Assembly (NCBI GenBank): GCA_964646755.1
Contig: CAZYIE010000006.1
Location: 40,303 to 104,302, forward strand
Length of the DNA stretch: 64,000 nt
Reading direction: 5' to 3'
Source of the DNA: MVRV01 sp964646755
Lineage (GTDB): Bacteria > Desulfobacterota > Syntrophia > Syntrophales > Smithellaceae
The notes below the pieces were generated by a model. It was not told where the DNA came from. It did not search any database and worked only from the letters and a program-made list of their open reading frames with translations. Position numbers and translations under genes: made by a program. Below, one piece after another: positions 24,829 through 33,858 of this stretch. How positions within the stretch are numbered: the first letter of the stretch is position 1; the number at the start of each line of letters is the position of its first letter.

Positions 24829-26028
24829 ATGAAGATACTGGTCCTGAATTGCGGCAGTTCATCGCTCAAATACAAACTCTTTGAGATGGAAGGCAACGAC
24901 GTCCTGGCCCACGGGCAGGCGGACCGTATTGGCATGCCCAACGCCGTGTTTCAACATGATGGGCGGGGACAAGAAACTTTTCTCAACAAAATGCCTCTGA
25001 ATAATCATTCCGAAGCAGTGCATGCACTATTGATTCATCTTGCCGACAAAAAGCGGGGCATCCTGACGAATATGAACGAAATTGGCGGTGTCGGACACCG
25101 GGTGGTTCACGGCGGCGAATATTTCCGCACCTCCGTTGTCGTCAACACTGAAATACGGAAAATACTTGAGTCAACCAAGAAACTAGCCCCGCTCCATAAT
25201 CCGCCAAACCTGATGGGGATCGATGTCTGTACGCATCTTATGCCTGATGTGCCACAGGTGGCTGTCTTCGACACGGCCTTCCACCAGACAATGCAGGCTT
25301 TTGCTTACACCTACGCGATCCCTTATCGCTATTACGAAGAAGACCATGTCCGCCGTTACGGCTTTCACGGCACTTCTCACCGTTATGTGGCCTGCCGGAC
25401 ATCGGAAATACTGCAGAAGAAGATCGAGGATTTGAAGATCATTACCTGTCATCTCGGAGCGGGATCCAGCCTATGCGCTGTGGCCGGGGGGAAATCACAA
25501 GATACATCTATGGGATTTACGCCCCTCTCCGGCATCGTAATGGGCACGCGCTCGGGCGATATCGATCCGGCCCTTGTTTCTTTCATTGCTGATAAGGAAC
25601 ACTGTTCTCTTGGGCAGGTTATGGAAATTCTCAATCGGCAGAGTGGCGTTTTCGGCATCTCCGGCATATCTCCCGATTTCCGCGACCTGGAAAAAGAAGC
25701 CGGCATCGGCAATGAACGGGCCCGCTTGGCGCTTATCGTCTATGCCTACAGTGTGGCCAGGGGAATTGGTTCTTTGATTCCGGCTATCGGTGGACTCGAT
25801 GTACTGGCCTTTACCGCGGGAATCGGCGAACACTCGCCGCATATGCGCCGGCGAATCTGTGCATTTCTTTCCTGGCTCGGCATCACCCTGGATGAAGCAA
25901 GAAACATCGACACAGACGGTGAAAGAGAAATTTCCCTGCGGGAATCAAAAGTCAAAGTATTAGTTGTACCAACGGATGAAGAAAAGATGATCGCTCAGGA
26001 GACACGAGCGGTTTTACAAAAACAATAA
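24829..26028 (+). CDS. ackA: Acetate kinase
   Basis: Converts acetyl phosphate and ADP to acetate and ATP. Full length at 399 residues with the N-terminal NCGSSSLKYKLF signature, VGHRVVHGGEYF (about 86-97), VAVFDTAFHQTM and YGFHGTSHRYV (catalytic region about 170-190), LGAGSSLCAV, and the C-terminal AGIGEHSPHMRR. It lies directly upstream of an acetyl-phosphate-producing enzyme (Xsc), so it most likely harvests that acetyl phosphate as ATP. A weak terminator-like stem follows, so the two may be separately transcribed. Confidence 0.95.
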   Translation: MKILVLNCGSSSLKYKLFEMEGNDVLAHGQADRIGMPNAVFQHDGRGQETFLNKMPLNNHSEAVHALLIHLADKKRGILTNMNEIGGVGHRVVHGGEYFRTSVVVNTEIRKILESTKKLAPLHNPPNLMGIDVCTHLMPDVPQVAVFDTAFHQTMQAFAYTYAIPYRYYEEDHVRRYGFHGTSHRYVACRTSEILQKKIEDLKIITCHLGAGSSLCAVAGGKSQDTSMGFTPLSGIVMGTRSGDIDPALVSFIADKEHCSLGQVMEILNRQSGVFGISGISPDFRDLEKEAGIGNERARLALIVYAYSVARGIGSLIPAIGGLDVLAFTAGIGEHSPHMRRRICAFLSWLGITLDEARNIDTDGEREISLRESKVKVLVVPTDEEKMIAQETRAVLQKQ

Positions 26029-26029
26029 A

Positions 26030-26058
26030 AAGCGCGCCTGGAAAAAGCCGCGTTTTTT
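26030..26058 (+). terminator. Possible terminator after ackA
   Basis: A short CGCG/CGCG stem (AGCGCG near 26031-26036, CCGCG near 26048-26052) with A-rich upstream and six T downstream (26053-26058). The stem is short, so partial read-through into xsc is possible. Confidence 0.35.
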
Positions 26059-26094
26059 ACAATTCAACAATGAAAAATATTGGAGGTAATAAAA

Positions 26095-27838
26095 ATGAAA
26101 AAAGTAAAAATGACGCCTAGCGAAGCAATCGTCGAAACGCTGCTTGCAGAAGGGGTGGATCATGTATGTGGAATTGTGGGATCGGCCTTTATGGACATGC
26201 TCGATCTCTTCCCGGCTGCAGGAATCAAGTTCATACCCGTCCGTCATGAACAGAGCGCCGCTCATATGGAAGATGCCTACTGCCGCATTTCCGGACGATG
26301 CGGAGTCGTCACCGGACAGAACGGCCCCGGTATAACCAACATGGTCACGTCCGTGGCAGCAGCAAACATGGGGCATACTCCCCTCGTTATTATTTCCCCG
26401 TCGGCAGGTACACCTACCATCGGCTGGGACGGCTTCCAGGAATGCGATCAAATGTCCGTCTTTAAGGCCATTACCAAAGCAGTCGTCCGTGTTCCTCATC
26501 CTAAAAGGGCTGCCGATTGCCTGAGAACTGCCTTCCGTATTGCCTATGCCGACCGTGGCGCCGTCCTTTATGATATTCCCCGGGACTATTTTTATGGAGA
26601 ACTGGAAGACACAATTCTGAAACCCTCCCAGTATCGTGTGGATGCCAGAGGATGCGGTTCCCAGGAACAACTGGACCGGGCTGCCGAACTTCTGGTCAAA
26701 GCCAAGAATCCCGTCATCGTCTCCGGGCGTGGTGTGGTTGATGCCGATGCCNNNNNNNNNNACACCTGACGGCACCCGTGGCGGTCACCTACCTGCACAA
26801 TGACGCTTTTTACAGTAACCATCCGCTCTCCGTCGGTCCCATCGGCTATATGGGATCCAAAGCGGCCATGAAGACTCTGGCCAAGGCCGACGTCATGCTT
26901 GCCATCGGCACCCGGCTCTCTGTCTTTGGAACTCTGCCTCAGTACGATATCAACTACTTCCCGGATAATGCCAAGATCATCCAGATTGATATCAATCCGA
27001 AACATATTGCCCGGACCCATCCCATCGAGGTTGGAATCATCGGCGACGCGAAAGAAGCCACAGTGGAAATCCTAAAGCGCCTGAAGGCAATGGACAAAAA
27101 CCGTAAACCCGATACCAAGCGTTTGGAAGCCGTGGCCAAACAGAAAAAGATATGGGAAAAGGAAATTGTCGATTTAGCCATGGTCAAGGGCAACCCCATG
27201 AACCCCCGCCGGGCGCTTCTGGAAATATCCAGGTTGCTGCCGGACAATGCCATTGTTACCACCGATATCGGGAACGTCGCCTCAACAGGCAACAGCTATC
27301 TCAAGTTCAATAAGTCACGCCGGCATATTGCCGCCCTGACTTTCGGCAATACCGGTTTTGCCTATCNNNNNNNNNNGGCGCCCAGATCGGCTGCCCCGAC
27401 GCACCGGTCATTGCCATTATCGGCGACGGCGCCTGGGGAATGAGCCTCCACGAGGTCAGCACCGCCGTGGAGCACAATCTGCCGGTTATCGCCTGTGTCT
27501 TCAGGAACATGTGGTGGGGAGCGGAGGCGAAGAACCAGGTTGATTTCTATAACAACAGGTTCGTTGGTGTGGACATCCCCACACCGGTGAGTTTTGTCCC
27601 CGCAGCCAAGGCCATGGGAGCCAACAGCCTCCAGGTCAGCCGACCCGAAGATATCAAGGAAGCTTTAAATAGCAGCATCAAGAGCCGTAAGCCAACAGTT
27701 CTGGAATTCCTGGTGGACGGCAAACAGTTGGCCCCGCCATTCCGCAAGGATGCTCTGGCGCTACCCACCCGGTTCCTGCCCAAGTATGCCCATCTCGACC
27801 ATCACAACTGGTACAAAGGAGGCGTCGATGATCTATAA
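26095..27838 (+). CDS. xsc: Sulfoacetaldehyde acetyltransferase, interrupted by two assembly gaps
   Basis: ThDP enzyme that cleaves sulfoacetaldehyde with phosphate to acetyl phosphate and sulfite. The start MKKVKMTPSEAIVE, the GIVGSAFMDMLDLFPAAGI segment, RHEQSAAHMEDAY with the catalytic glutamate, QNGPGITN, IPRDYFYGE, LHNDAF, GPIGYMGSKAAMK and finally GDGAWGM and WWGAEAKNQVDFYNNRFVG follow Xsc along its whole length, not just generic ThDP synthases. N runs at 26752-26761 and 27367-27376 are placeholders: the three parts lie in different frames, so true gap lengths differ from 10; about 580-600 residues are expected. GGAGGTAATAAAA precedes the ATG. ackA is upstream, an SDR overlaps the end by 11 bases. 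The frame break is read as assembly, not mutation. Confidence 0.88.
26752..26761. other. Assembly gap (10 N) inside xsc
   Basis: Ten N. Comparison with Xsc family spacing suggests a dozen or so residues are missing between VVDADA and HLTAPVAV. Confidence 0.9.
27367..27376. other. Assembly gap (10 N) inside xsc
   Basis: Ten N between FGNTGFAY and GAQIGCPDAP, just before the ThDP GDG motif. The frame changes across it, so the true length is not 10. Confidence 0.9.
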
Positions 27839-28667
27839 AGACTTGGAAGGCAAAACAGCCATCGTTACGGGATCAGGCAAAAAAACCGGCATTGGCTACG
27901 CAATTGCGGATAAACTGGCCGCCTGCGGCTGCAACATAATCATTGCTGATCTGGGAGCGGCGCCCGCACCGGGAGAATCCCTGAAGCCCGCAACAGGTGA
28001 AGAGATGGATGCGATTGTCGCCGAGTTGGCCAAAACCTATGGCGTCCGGACACTGGCCGTCGCCGTTGACATTACCGATAGCAATGCCATCGGCGCAATG
28101 GTCACAACCATTAAAAAAACCTTCAACCACATCGACATTCTTTGCAATAATGCCGGAGCATCCTTCGGCGTCCCTAATACGGTTTTAGGTTATGACGAAG
28201 CGGCCTGGATGAAGACTATCGATGTGAATCTGTTTTCCGTCTTTCGCATATCACGGGCCATTATTCCCCTGATGTCGGGTAAACCTGCGGCGATCATTAA
28301 CACGGCATCGCGAGCCGGCAAGGTCCCTCCCATTTTCAACAGCGCCTATGCCGTCGCCAAGGCTGGTGTTATAATGTTGACCAAAACTATGGCGAAGGAG
28401 CTGGGGGGCAGTGGAATCAGGGTTAATGCCATCTGCCCGGGACAAGTTGCCACGGATCTGGAAAAGTGGCGTTTTGGTCTGGAAGCGTCGTTTTTCGGTA
28501 CGACGATTGAGGAGAGGGAAAAGGAAATGTGCAAAACCATTCCTCTGGGATACATCGGGATTCCAAGAGACGCCGCCGATCTGGTGGCCTTTCTGGCTTC
28601 CGAATCGTCAAGATATATAACTGGACAGGCCATCAATCTTGATGGCGGTCAGTGCATGGAACTATAA
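27828..28667 (+). CDS. Short-chain dehydrogenase/reductase in the xsc operon
   Basis: SDR of 279 residues. GSGKKTGIGYAIADKLA (about 14-30) is the nucleotide-binding motif, CNNAGASFG follows, the catalytic serine is in NTASRAGK and the Y/K pair in YAVAKAGVIM; LDGGQCMEL ends the protein in family style. ATG at 27828 has AAAGGAGGCG upstream and overlaps the xsc end by 11 bases, showing tight coupling. It could oxidise a hydroxy-sulfonate such as isethionate or dihydroxypropanesulfonate, or reduce sulfoacetaldehyde; the substrate is not determinable here. Confidence 0.82.
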   Translation: MIYKDLEGKTAIVTGSGKKTGIGYAIADKLAACGCNIIIADLGAAPAPGESLKPATGEEMDAIVAELAKTYGVRTLAVAVDITDSNAIGAMVTTIKKTFNHIDILCNNAGASFGVPNTVLGYDEAAWMKTIDVNLFSVFRISRAIIPLMSGKPAAIINTASRAGKVPPIFNSAYAVAKAGVIMLTKTMAKELGGSGIRVNAICPGQVATDLEKWRFGLEASFFGTTIEEREKEMCKTIPLGYIGIPRDAADLVAFLASESSRYITGQAINLDGGQCMEL

Positions 28668-28704
28668 CGAAACAAAACAAACCATTATTTTAGGAGGAAA
28701 GTTC

Positions 28705-30402
28705 ATGAATAAAATTATTGGCGGCCAGCTGGCTGCGGGAGCACTCCTCGAGCGAGACATAGAGTATATTTTTACCCTCAGCGGCGGACATATTACCCCC
28801 ATCTACCAATTTCTGGAGAATTCCAAAATCACTCTCTTCGATACCCGCCATGAACAGGCGGCGGTCTTTATGGCCGAGGCCTGGGCGAAGATGACCCGTA
28901 AGCCCGCCGTAGCCATGGTGACTGCTGGTCCGGGCTTCACCAATGCCCTGTCCGGCATCGCCAGCGCCAGACTGTCCAACACGCCGGTAATCCTCATTTC
29001 CGGTTGTGTGGGACTCGAGAGTGTCGATAAGCTTGATCTTCAAGACATGACCCAGCTTCCCGTAATTGCACCCATGGTCAAGAAGGCCTTAGTCTGCCAG
29101 GTTGCCGAGAGGATCCCCGAATATATCGATATGGCCTTCCGGGAGGCAATGAGCGGCAGGCCCGGTCCCGTTTACCTGGAGCTGCCAGTCGATCTGCTCA
29201 ACGCAACAATCGACCCGGCCAAAGTCAAGAAGATGCACACCAAGATTACATCAAAACCCGTTGACCGGGAAAATACTCAAAAAGTCTTTGAACTTCTCAA
29301 GGCGGCGAAAAATCCCGTCGTCATCGCCGGAAACGGCGCCTGGTATGACGATGCCGGAGCGGAACTCATCGAGTTTGTTGAAAATACGGGGATACCGGTG
29401 TTTACTGCGGGTACGGCACGGGGCATTATTCCCGACACTCATCCCCTCTGTTTCGAATCATCCATGGCGATACGCCCGGGTGGGAGCATGATGGCCTTTT
29501 TCAGCACCGATCTGGTTCTTTTCCTCGGCGACAGTTTGAGTCTTTTCTATATGTTTGGAGAAATATTCCCTTCTTCCGCCAAGTTCATTCAGGTGGACAT
29601 ACAGCAAAACGAGATCGGACGGAACCGCACTGTCGATCTGGGCATCGTCAGCGACATCAAGTCCTTTCTTGCAGAATTAAACGGCATTCTGAAGGAGAAG
29701 GCCATCGGCGGCGCCCTCCGGGAAAAATTCCTGCCCTGGGTAGAAATCGTCCGGAATGCGGAAAAGGACGGCAAGGAACAGGCCAAATCCCAGTGGGAAT
29801 CCGACGCCCTACCCATTCATCCGATGCGGCTGGCAAAGGAAGTCAATGATTTCATGAATCAGGAAAACGACATTGTTGTCGCCGACGGCGGAGACACTAC
29901 CACCTGGATGGGCATGACCAGGACGGTCATCAAGGGCGGAACTTATCTGGATTACGGTCTGTATGGATGCCTTGCCGTCGGCATTCCTTATGCCAACGCC
30001 GCCAAGTTGAAAAATCCGGACAAGCGCGTGCTGCTCATCACAGGCGACGGATCGACGGGCTTCAACTTCATGGAATTTAATACCGCCATCCGCAAAAAAC
30101 TGCCTATCGTTGTCGTTATCGCCAATGACCAGTCCTGGGGCATGATCATGCATAGTCAGACGCTGCGACTGGGGCACAATATCCCCAACGGAACGGAACT
30201 GGGTTGGGTCGATTACCACAAGATGGTGGAAGCTCTGGGAGGTTTTGGAATCTGCGTGGAAAAACCCGAGGATATCCGACCGGCTCTGGAGGCGGCTTTT
30301 GCTTCCGGAAAGACGGCGTGTATAAATGTCAAAGTTGATCACACGATAATCAGCCCGGGCAGTGTGGCCCTGGCGAATATCGGAGGATACAAGGCCGGTT
30401 AA
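28705..30402 (+). CDS. Second ThDP enzyme of the acetolactate synthase/hydroxyacyl-CoA lyase superfamily
   Basis: A 565-residue enzyme with all three ThDP-enzyme domains. Visible are LSGGHITPIYQFLE, the catalytic glutamate region DTRHEQAAVFMAEAW (about 44-58), TAGPGFTNALSG, the central FAD/ADP-like domain, and ITGDGSTGFNFMEFNTAIRK with GDG plus the later N of ANDQSWG for Mg-ThDP. It is not an Xsc copy: the C-terminal Xsc motifs are absent. GGAGGAAAGTTC precedes ATG 28705. In this operon it may form or cleave a C-C bond in a sulfonate intermediate, for example a 2-oxo- or 2-hydroxy-sulfonate giving sulfoacetaldehyde. Acetolactate synthase, oxalyl-CoA decarboxylase or 2-hydroxyacyl-CoA lyase activity remain alternatives. 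Confidence 0.8.
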   Translation: MNKIIGGQLAAGALLERDIEYIFTLSGGHITPIYQFLENSKITLFDTRHEQAAVFMAEAWAKMTRKPAVAMVTAGPGFTNALSGIASARLSNTPVILISGCVGLESVDKLDLQDMTQLPVIAPMVKKALVCQVAERIPEYIDMAFREAMSGRPGPVYLELPVDLLNATIDPAKVKKMHTKITSKPVDRENTQKVFELLKAAKNPVVIAGNGAWYDDAGAELIEFVENTGIPVFTAGTARGIIPDTHPLCFESSMAIRPGGSMMAFFSTDLVLFLGDSLSLFYMFGEIFPSSAKFIQVDIQQNEIGRNRTVDLGIVSDIKSFLAELNGILKEKAIGGALREKFLPWVEIVRNAEKDGKEQAKSQWESDALPIHPMRLAKEVNDFMNQENDIVVADGGDTTTWMGMTRTVIKGGTYLDYGLYGCLAVGIPYANAAKLKNPDKRVLLITGDGSTGFNFMEFNTAIRKKLPIVVVIANDQSWGMIMHSQTLRLGHNIPNGTELGWVDYHKMVEALGGFGICVEKPEDIRPALEAAFASGKTACINVKVDHTIISPGSVALANIGGYKAG

Positions 30403-30475
30403 TCTACCAGCATGCCATTCGCTTTTAAGAACGGCAAGATGGCATTGAACTTACTTTATTAGACAAGGAGGTCCC

Positions 30476-31774
30476 ATGAATAACGTGAATGCACCCAGGG
30501 AATACAAGCTCTCCACACGCAGTTCCTATTATATCTTCACCCTGCTGTTTCTGCTGTATTTCTTTGACTACATGGATCGGACAGTCGTGACATCCCTTGC
30601 TCCTTTTATCCAAAAAGAGTGGGGCCTTACGGACACTCAGTCCGGTCTGCTGATGTCGGTCGTTTACTGGTCCATTGTTGCCTTTGTATTTCCCGTATCG
30701 ATCCTTGTTGATCGCTGGAGCCGGAAAAAGACCATTGGCGTCATGGCCCTTCTCTGGACCGCCGCTACGGTAGCCTGCGCTTTCACTAAAACTTTCCCGC
30801 AGTTGCTCGCGGCCCGTTCCGCAATCGGTATAGGAGAGGCCGGATATGCTCCCGCAGGTACGGCCATGCTCTCCGGTCTATTTCCTCCGGAAAAACGTTC
30901 CCGCATGATGGGTCTCTGGAACATCTCTATTCCCCTTGGTATTGCCGTCGGTATTGGTCTTGGCGGTTTCATAGCTACACATTGGGGATGGCGGCATGCC
31001 TTCGGCCTGGTGGCTATTCCTGGAGCGATTGTGGCCATCCTTTTTTTCTTCGTCAAGGATTATAAGACAGTAGAACTGGTCAAAACCAGAGAATCCAATG
31101 ACACCTGTCCAAACGAGGTCAAGATGAGTAAAATGGATATCTTTTGGGAATTTATCCATACCCCTTCTCTGATTTTTACCAATCTCGGGTTTATCGGTTG
31201 CATCTTTGCCAACAATGCGATCATCTTTTGGCTTCCCACGTATTTTCACCGTACGACAGGCGTCTCTATCAGTGAGGCAGGCATGAAAACGAGTGTGCTC
31301 ATGATCCTTGCGCTCATCGGCCTGCCCCTGGGAGGATGGCTGGCCGATATGTGGTTTAAGAAACGAGTAACGGCAAGGCTGCTGTTCCCCGCAATTACGA
31401 CAGCCCTGAATGCCATCGTGATCTTTACAGCTATTTCCTTCCTTCAGGGACAGGCTCAGTATATAACTCTTATAGGAATGGGCATCCTGGCTTCCGCATT
31501 TGCTCCGGCAGCCATCACCGCCACGCAGGAAGTGATTCACCCCGGTCTTCGGGCGATCTCCTACTCCGTCTGCGTTGTTGTTCAAAATCTCTTGGGAGCA
31601 TCCCTGGCGCCCATAGTAATCGGAAAGATATCCGACATCTATGGCATCCAGTCGGCTATGTCTATCCTGCCGGTTTTTCTTCTGGCTTCAGCTCTTTTGT
31701 TTTTTGCCGGCTCATTTTTTTACAAAAAAGACCTGGGCAAGGTGGAAAAGATTACATTGGAATGTGAGGATTGA
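30476..31774 (+). CDS. MFS transporter
   Basis: Major facilitator of 432 residues with 12 predicted membrane helices. The loop 2-3 motif appears as DRWSRKKTIG (about 80-89), and ARSAIGIGEAGYAPAG matches helix 4-5 of the spinster/anion-symporter-like groups. ACAAGGAGGTCCC precedes the ATG. Placed between the ThDP enzyme and Zn-alcohol dehydrogenase, it probably imports the organic anion degraded by this operon or exports a product. Confidence 0.82.
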   Translation: MNNVNAPREYKLSTRSSYYIFTLLFLLYFFDYMDRTVVTSLAPFIQKEWGLTDTQSGLLMSVVYWSIVAFVFPVSILVDRWSRKKTIGVMALLWTAATVACAFTKTFPQLLAARSAIGIGEAGYAPAGTAMLSGLFPPEKRSRMMGLWNISIPLGIAVGIGLGGFIATHWGWRHAFGLVAIPGAIVAILFFFVKDYKTVELVKTRESNDTCPNEVKMSKMDIFWEFIHTPSLIFTNLGFIGCIFANNAIIFWLPTYFHRTTGVSISEAGMKTSVLMILALIGLPLGGWLADMWFKKRVTARLLFPAITTALNAIVIFTAISFLQGQAQYITLIGMGILASAFAPAAITATQEVIHPGLRAISYSVCVVVQNLLGASLAPIVIGKISDIYGIQSAMSILPVFLLASALLFFAGSFFYKKDLGKVEKITLECED

Positions 31775-31799
31775 AAGACTATTTGCAGAAGGATAAATT

Positions 31800-32822
31800 A
31801 TGAAAGCCGTTGTATTTCGTCGAGGTAGCGGTCTTGTTTATGAAGAGGTTCCCGATTACAAGATAGGAACCGATGAAGTGCTGGTTCGGGTAGCCAACAC
31901 GGGCTTCTGCGGATCTGATCATTCCCTTGTAGCCGGCGGCATGCTGCAAGATGGTTATATCCCTGGTCACGAGATTAGTGCTGTCGTCGTTGAAAATGGG
32001 ACTGCGTCCGGCGGGCCGCCCCTGGGCCAGAGAGTCTGCATTCGTCCGACTTACTGCGGACATTGCACCAATTGCCTTTCCGGCAAGCAGCACCTCTGCC
32101 GGGTTAATCGGCGAACAACGGGTATTGGCGACTTGCCCGGTGGCTTTGCCGAATACGTCAAAGTCTATCCCCAGATGCTGATTCCCATTCCCGATGGCGT
32201 CGATTCCCGCAACGCTGCCCTGGCGGAAACCTTCGCGTCAGCCTTGCATGCGGTTTGTTGTACAAACAACCAGACAGGGTCCGCTCTGGTAATGGGAGGC
32301 GGTCCCATCGGCCTTTCTACCGTCCGAATCCTCAAGATTCTTGGCTATGGTCCAATTGTTCTCTTCGAACCGGTAAAAGCCAAGCGGGAAATCGCCTTTC
32401 TTTATGGCGCCGACCATGCCTTTGATCCGCTGGAAAAAGACGTGGACCAGCAAGTCTTATGTGCTGCTCCAGGAGGGTTTCACAAGACATTCGAATGTTC
32501 CGGCGTCAAGGCCAATATCGACCGCGCGGCCCAGCTGGCGGCAGATAATGGAGAAGTATGTATCGTGAGCATGATCTTCACACCTCTGGAAATCACCGCC
32601 CCTTTTCTCCTAAATTTGAAAGAAATCCGTCTAACGGCATCCATCTCTAATACGCATCAGGAGAATATCCAGTGCCTGAACTGGATGGCACAAGGGAAAC
32701 TGGACGCACGGCCGCTTATATCCGATTACGAGCCCCTGGAACGTTTGCCTGCCGTTTATCGGGAGAGAATCGACACCGGTCTTGCCGTGAAAGTACTGCT
32801 GCGGATCGGCGAGGAATTCTAG
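31800..32822 (+). CDS. Zinc-dependent alcohol dehydrogenase (MDR family)
   Basis: Medium-chain dehydrogenase of 340 residues. CGSDHSLV (about 37-44) and GHEISAVVVE supply catalytic zinc ligands, CGHCTNCLSGKQHLC gives the four-cysteine structural zinc site (about 86-100), and VMGGGPIGLSTV is the Rossmann motif. GAAGGATAAATT precedes the ATG. It likely oxidises an alcohol group of the operon's substrate, such as isethionate to sulfoacetaldehyde, with NAD(P)+; this is inferred from xsc upstream. Confidence 0.83.
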   Translation: MKAVVFRRGSGLVYEEVPDYKIGTDEVLVRVANTGFCGSDHSLVAGGMLQDGYIPGHEISAVVVENGTASGGPPLGQRVCIRPTYCGHCTNCLSGKQHLCRVNRRTTGIGDLPGGFAEYVKVYPQMLIPIPDGVDSRNAALAETFASALHAVCCTNNQTGSALVMGGGPIGLSTVRILKILGYGPIVLFEPVKAKREIAFLYGADHAFDPLEKDVDQQVLCAAPGGFHKTFECSGVKANIDRAAQLAADNGEVCIVSMIFTPLEITAPFLLNLKEIRLTASISNTHQENIQCLNWMAQGKLDARPLISDYEPLERLPAVYRERIDTGLAVKVLLRIGEEF

Positions 32823-32859
32823 TTCTGAGATTCCGCGTCTTTTCCAAGAGGTAATTCGC

Positions 32860-33111
32860 ATGAAAGAACAATTTGAGCTTATCTATGGTTTCGTCCACTG
32901 TCGCGGCAGAACAACCTACTCCGCCGGATGCGTGGATACACAGGAGGAAGCCGAAGCTTGGATTCGCAATCATCAAAACGGTACGGCGCCGAAGATAAAA
33001 ATACCTCCTGGGGATCCGATTCGCTATTGCCCGGCGACCTCGTGCCCCCTCAAAAAGCAAAAACCGTGGTTCGACATGATGAGGCCGAGGAAAAATCAGT
33101 CTAATCCGTGA
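32860..33111 (+). CDS. Small cysteine-containing protein, unknown
   Basis: An 83-residue protein starting at an ATG preceded by AAGAGGTAATTCGC, 37 bases after the alcohol dehydrogenase. It contains four cysteines, the last two in CPATSCPLKKQKPWFDMM, and no signal peptide or membrane segment. It may be the last gene of the xsc operon. No family recognised. Confidence 0.5.
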   Translation: MKEQFELIYGFVHCRGRTTYSAGCVDTQEEAEAWIRNHQNGTAPKIKIPPGDPIRYCPATSCPLKKQKPWFDMMRPRKNQSNP

Positions 33112-33112
33112 A

Positions 33113-33187
33113 ATGCTCATAAAGAGCTCTTTGATTTAATCGTGGGGGAATGATAGTAGTCGCACAAATTTATTCTTTAAAGAGCAT
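33113..33187. promoter_or_regulatory. Inverted repeats upstream of the TetR gene
   Basis: ATGCTCATAAAGA (33113-33125) is matched by the reverse complement of TCTTTAAAGAGCAT (33174-33187), with a nested perfect palindrome AAAGAGCTCTTT (33121-33132). They flank the likely promoter of the TetR-type gene and are candidate self-operators. Confidence 0.4.
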
Positions 33188-33216
33188 AAAAAATATTTCG
33201 AGGGTAAGAATTATTT

Positions 33217-33840
33217 ATGGGTGTCAAAGAGAGACGGGAAAGAGAAAGAGAGCAGCGCAAAAGTCAGATCCTTGATACAGCCAGGACTCTTCTTCTGGAG
33301 AAGGGGTTGAATGCAACCTCGATAAATCAGATTGCGAAACGTTCCGAATTGAGCGTCGGGTCCATCTATTTTTATTTTAAAGACAAAGAAGAGCTCTTTG
33401 CGGCTCTTCAGGTCGAAGGGCTGGAAATGCTCTACCAGACGATACTACGGAAAGTGGATCAAGAATCGCTGCCGGAAGATAAAATCCGCTCGATCGCCCT
33501 GGCCTATCTCCATTTCAGCGAAAAGCACAAAAATTATTTCGACATAATTAATTATTTTCTGACGTCGCCGAAAACGATCTTCCCTCCGGATTTGAAAAGC
33601 AAGATCGATTCGCATGGCAATGCCAGCATTATAACTTTAACCTCTGCCATCCGCGAGGGTATAGCACAGAAAATTTTCAAGCCGGTTGATCCGAGAAGAC
33701 AGGCTGTAATCCTCTTGGGGGTTTTCCAGGGCATGATTCAGTTGAAGAAACTGGAAAGTACCATTCTGGCCGACATCGGCCACCGGGCTCTCTATATGGA
33801 GGCTGTGGAAGGATTTCTGGACGGACTGCGTATCTATTAG
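33217..33840 (+). CDS. TetR/AcrR-family transcriptional regulator
   Basis: A 207-residue regulator. The N-terminal domain has the classic helix-turn-helix TSINQIAKRSELSVGSIYFY (about 30-49) followed by FKDKEELFAAL; the C-terminal ligand-binding domain is of ordinary length. It is transcribed in the same direction as the xsc operon and starts 106 bases after it. It probably represses its own gene and perhaps that operon, responding to a small molecule. It is not a sigma-54 activator, so it cannot explain the two paired modules. Confidence 0.85.
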   Translation: MGVKERREREREQRKSQILDTARTLLLEKGLNATSINQIAKRSELSVGSIYFYFKDKEELFAALQVEGLEMLYQTILRKVDQESLPEDKIRSIALAYLHFSEKHKNYFDIINYFLTSPKTIFPPDLKSKIDSHGNASIITLTSAIREGIAQKIFKPVDPRRQAVILLGVFQGMIQLKKLESTILADIGHRALYMEAVEGFLDGLRIY

Positions 33841-33858
33841 AGCACCCTATTGCCTTTT

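Noticed and set aside
26095..27838. Xsc as a frameshifted pseudogene
   Set aside because: The frame changes occur exactly at runs of N, and all conserved motifs on each side are intact, so incomplete assembly is the simpler explanation.
33217..33840. TetR protein as the regulator of the two paired modules
   Set aside because: Sigma-54 promoters need an AAA+ enhancer-binding protein; TetR proteins do not activate them, and its own upstream dyads differ from the 35-bp palindrome.
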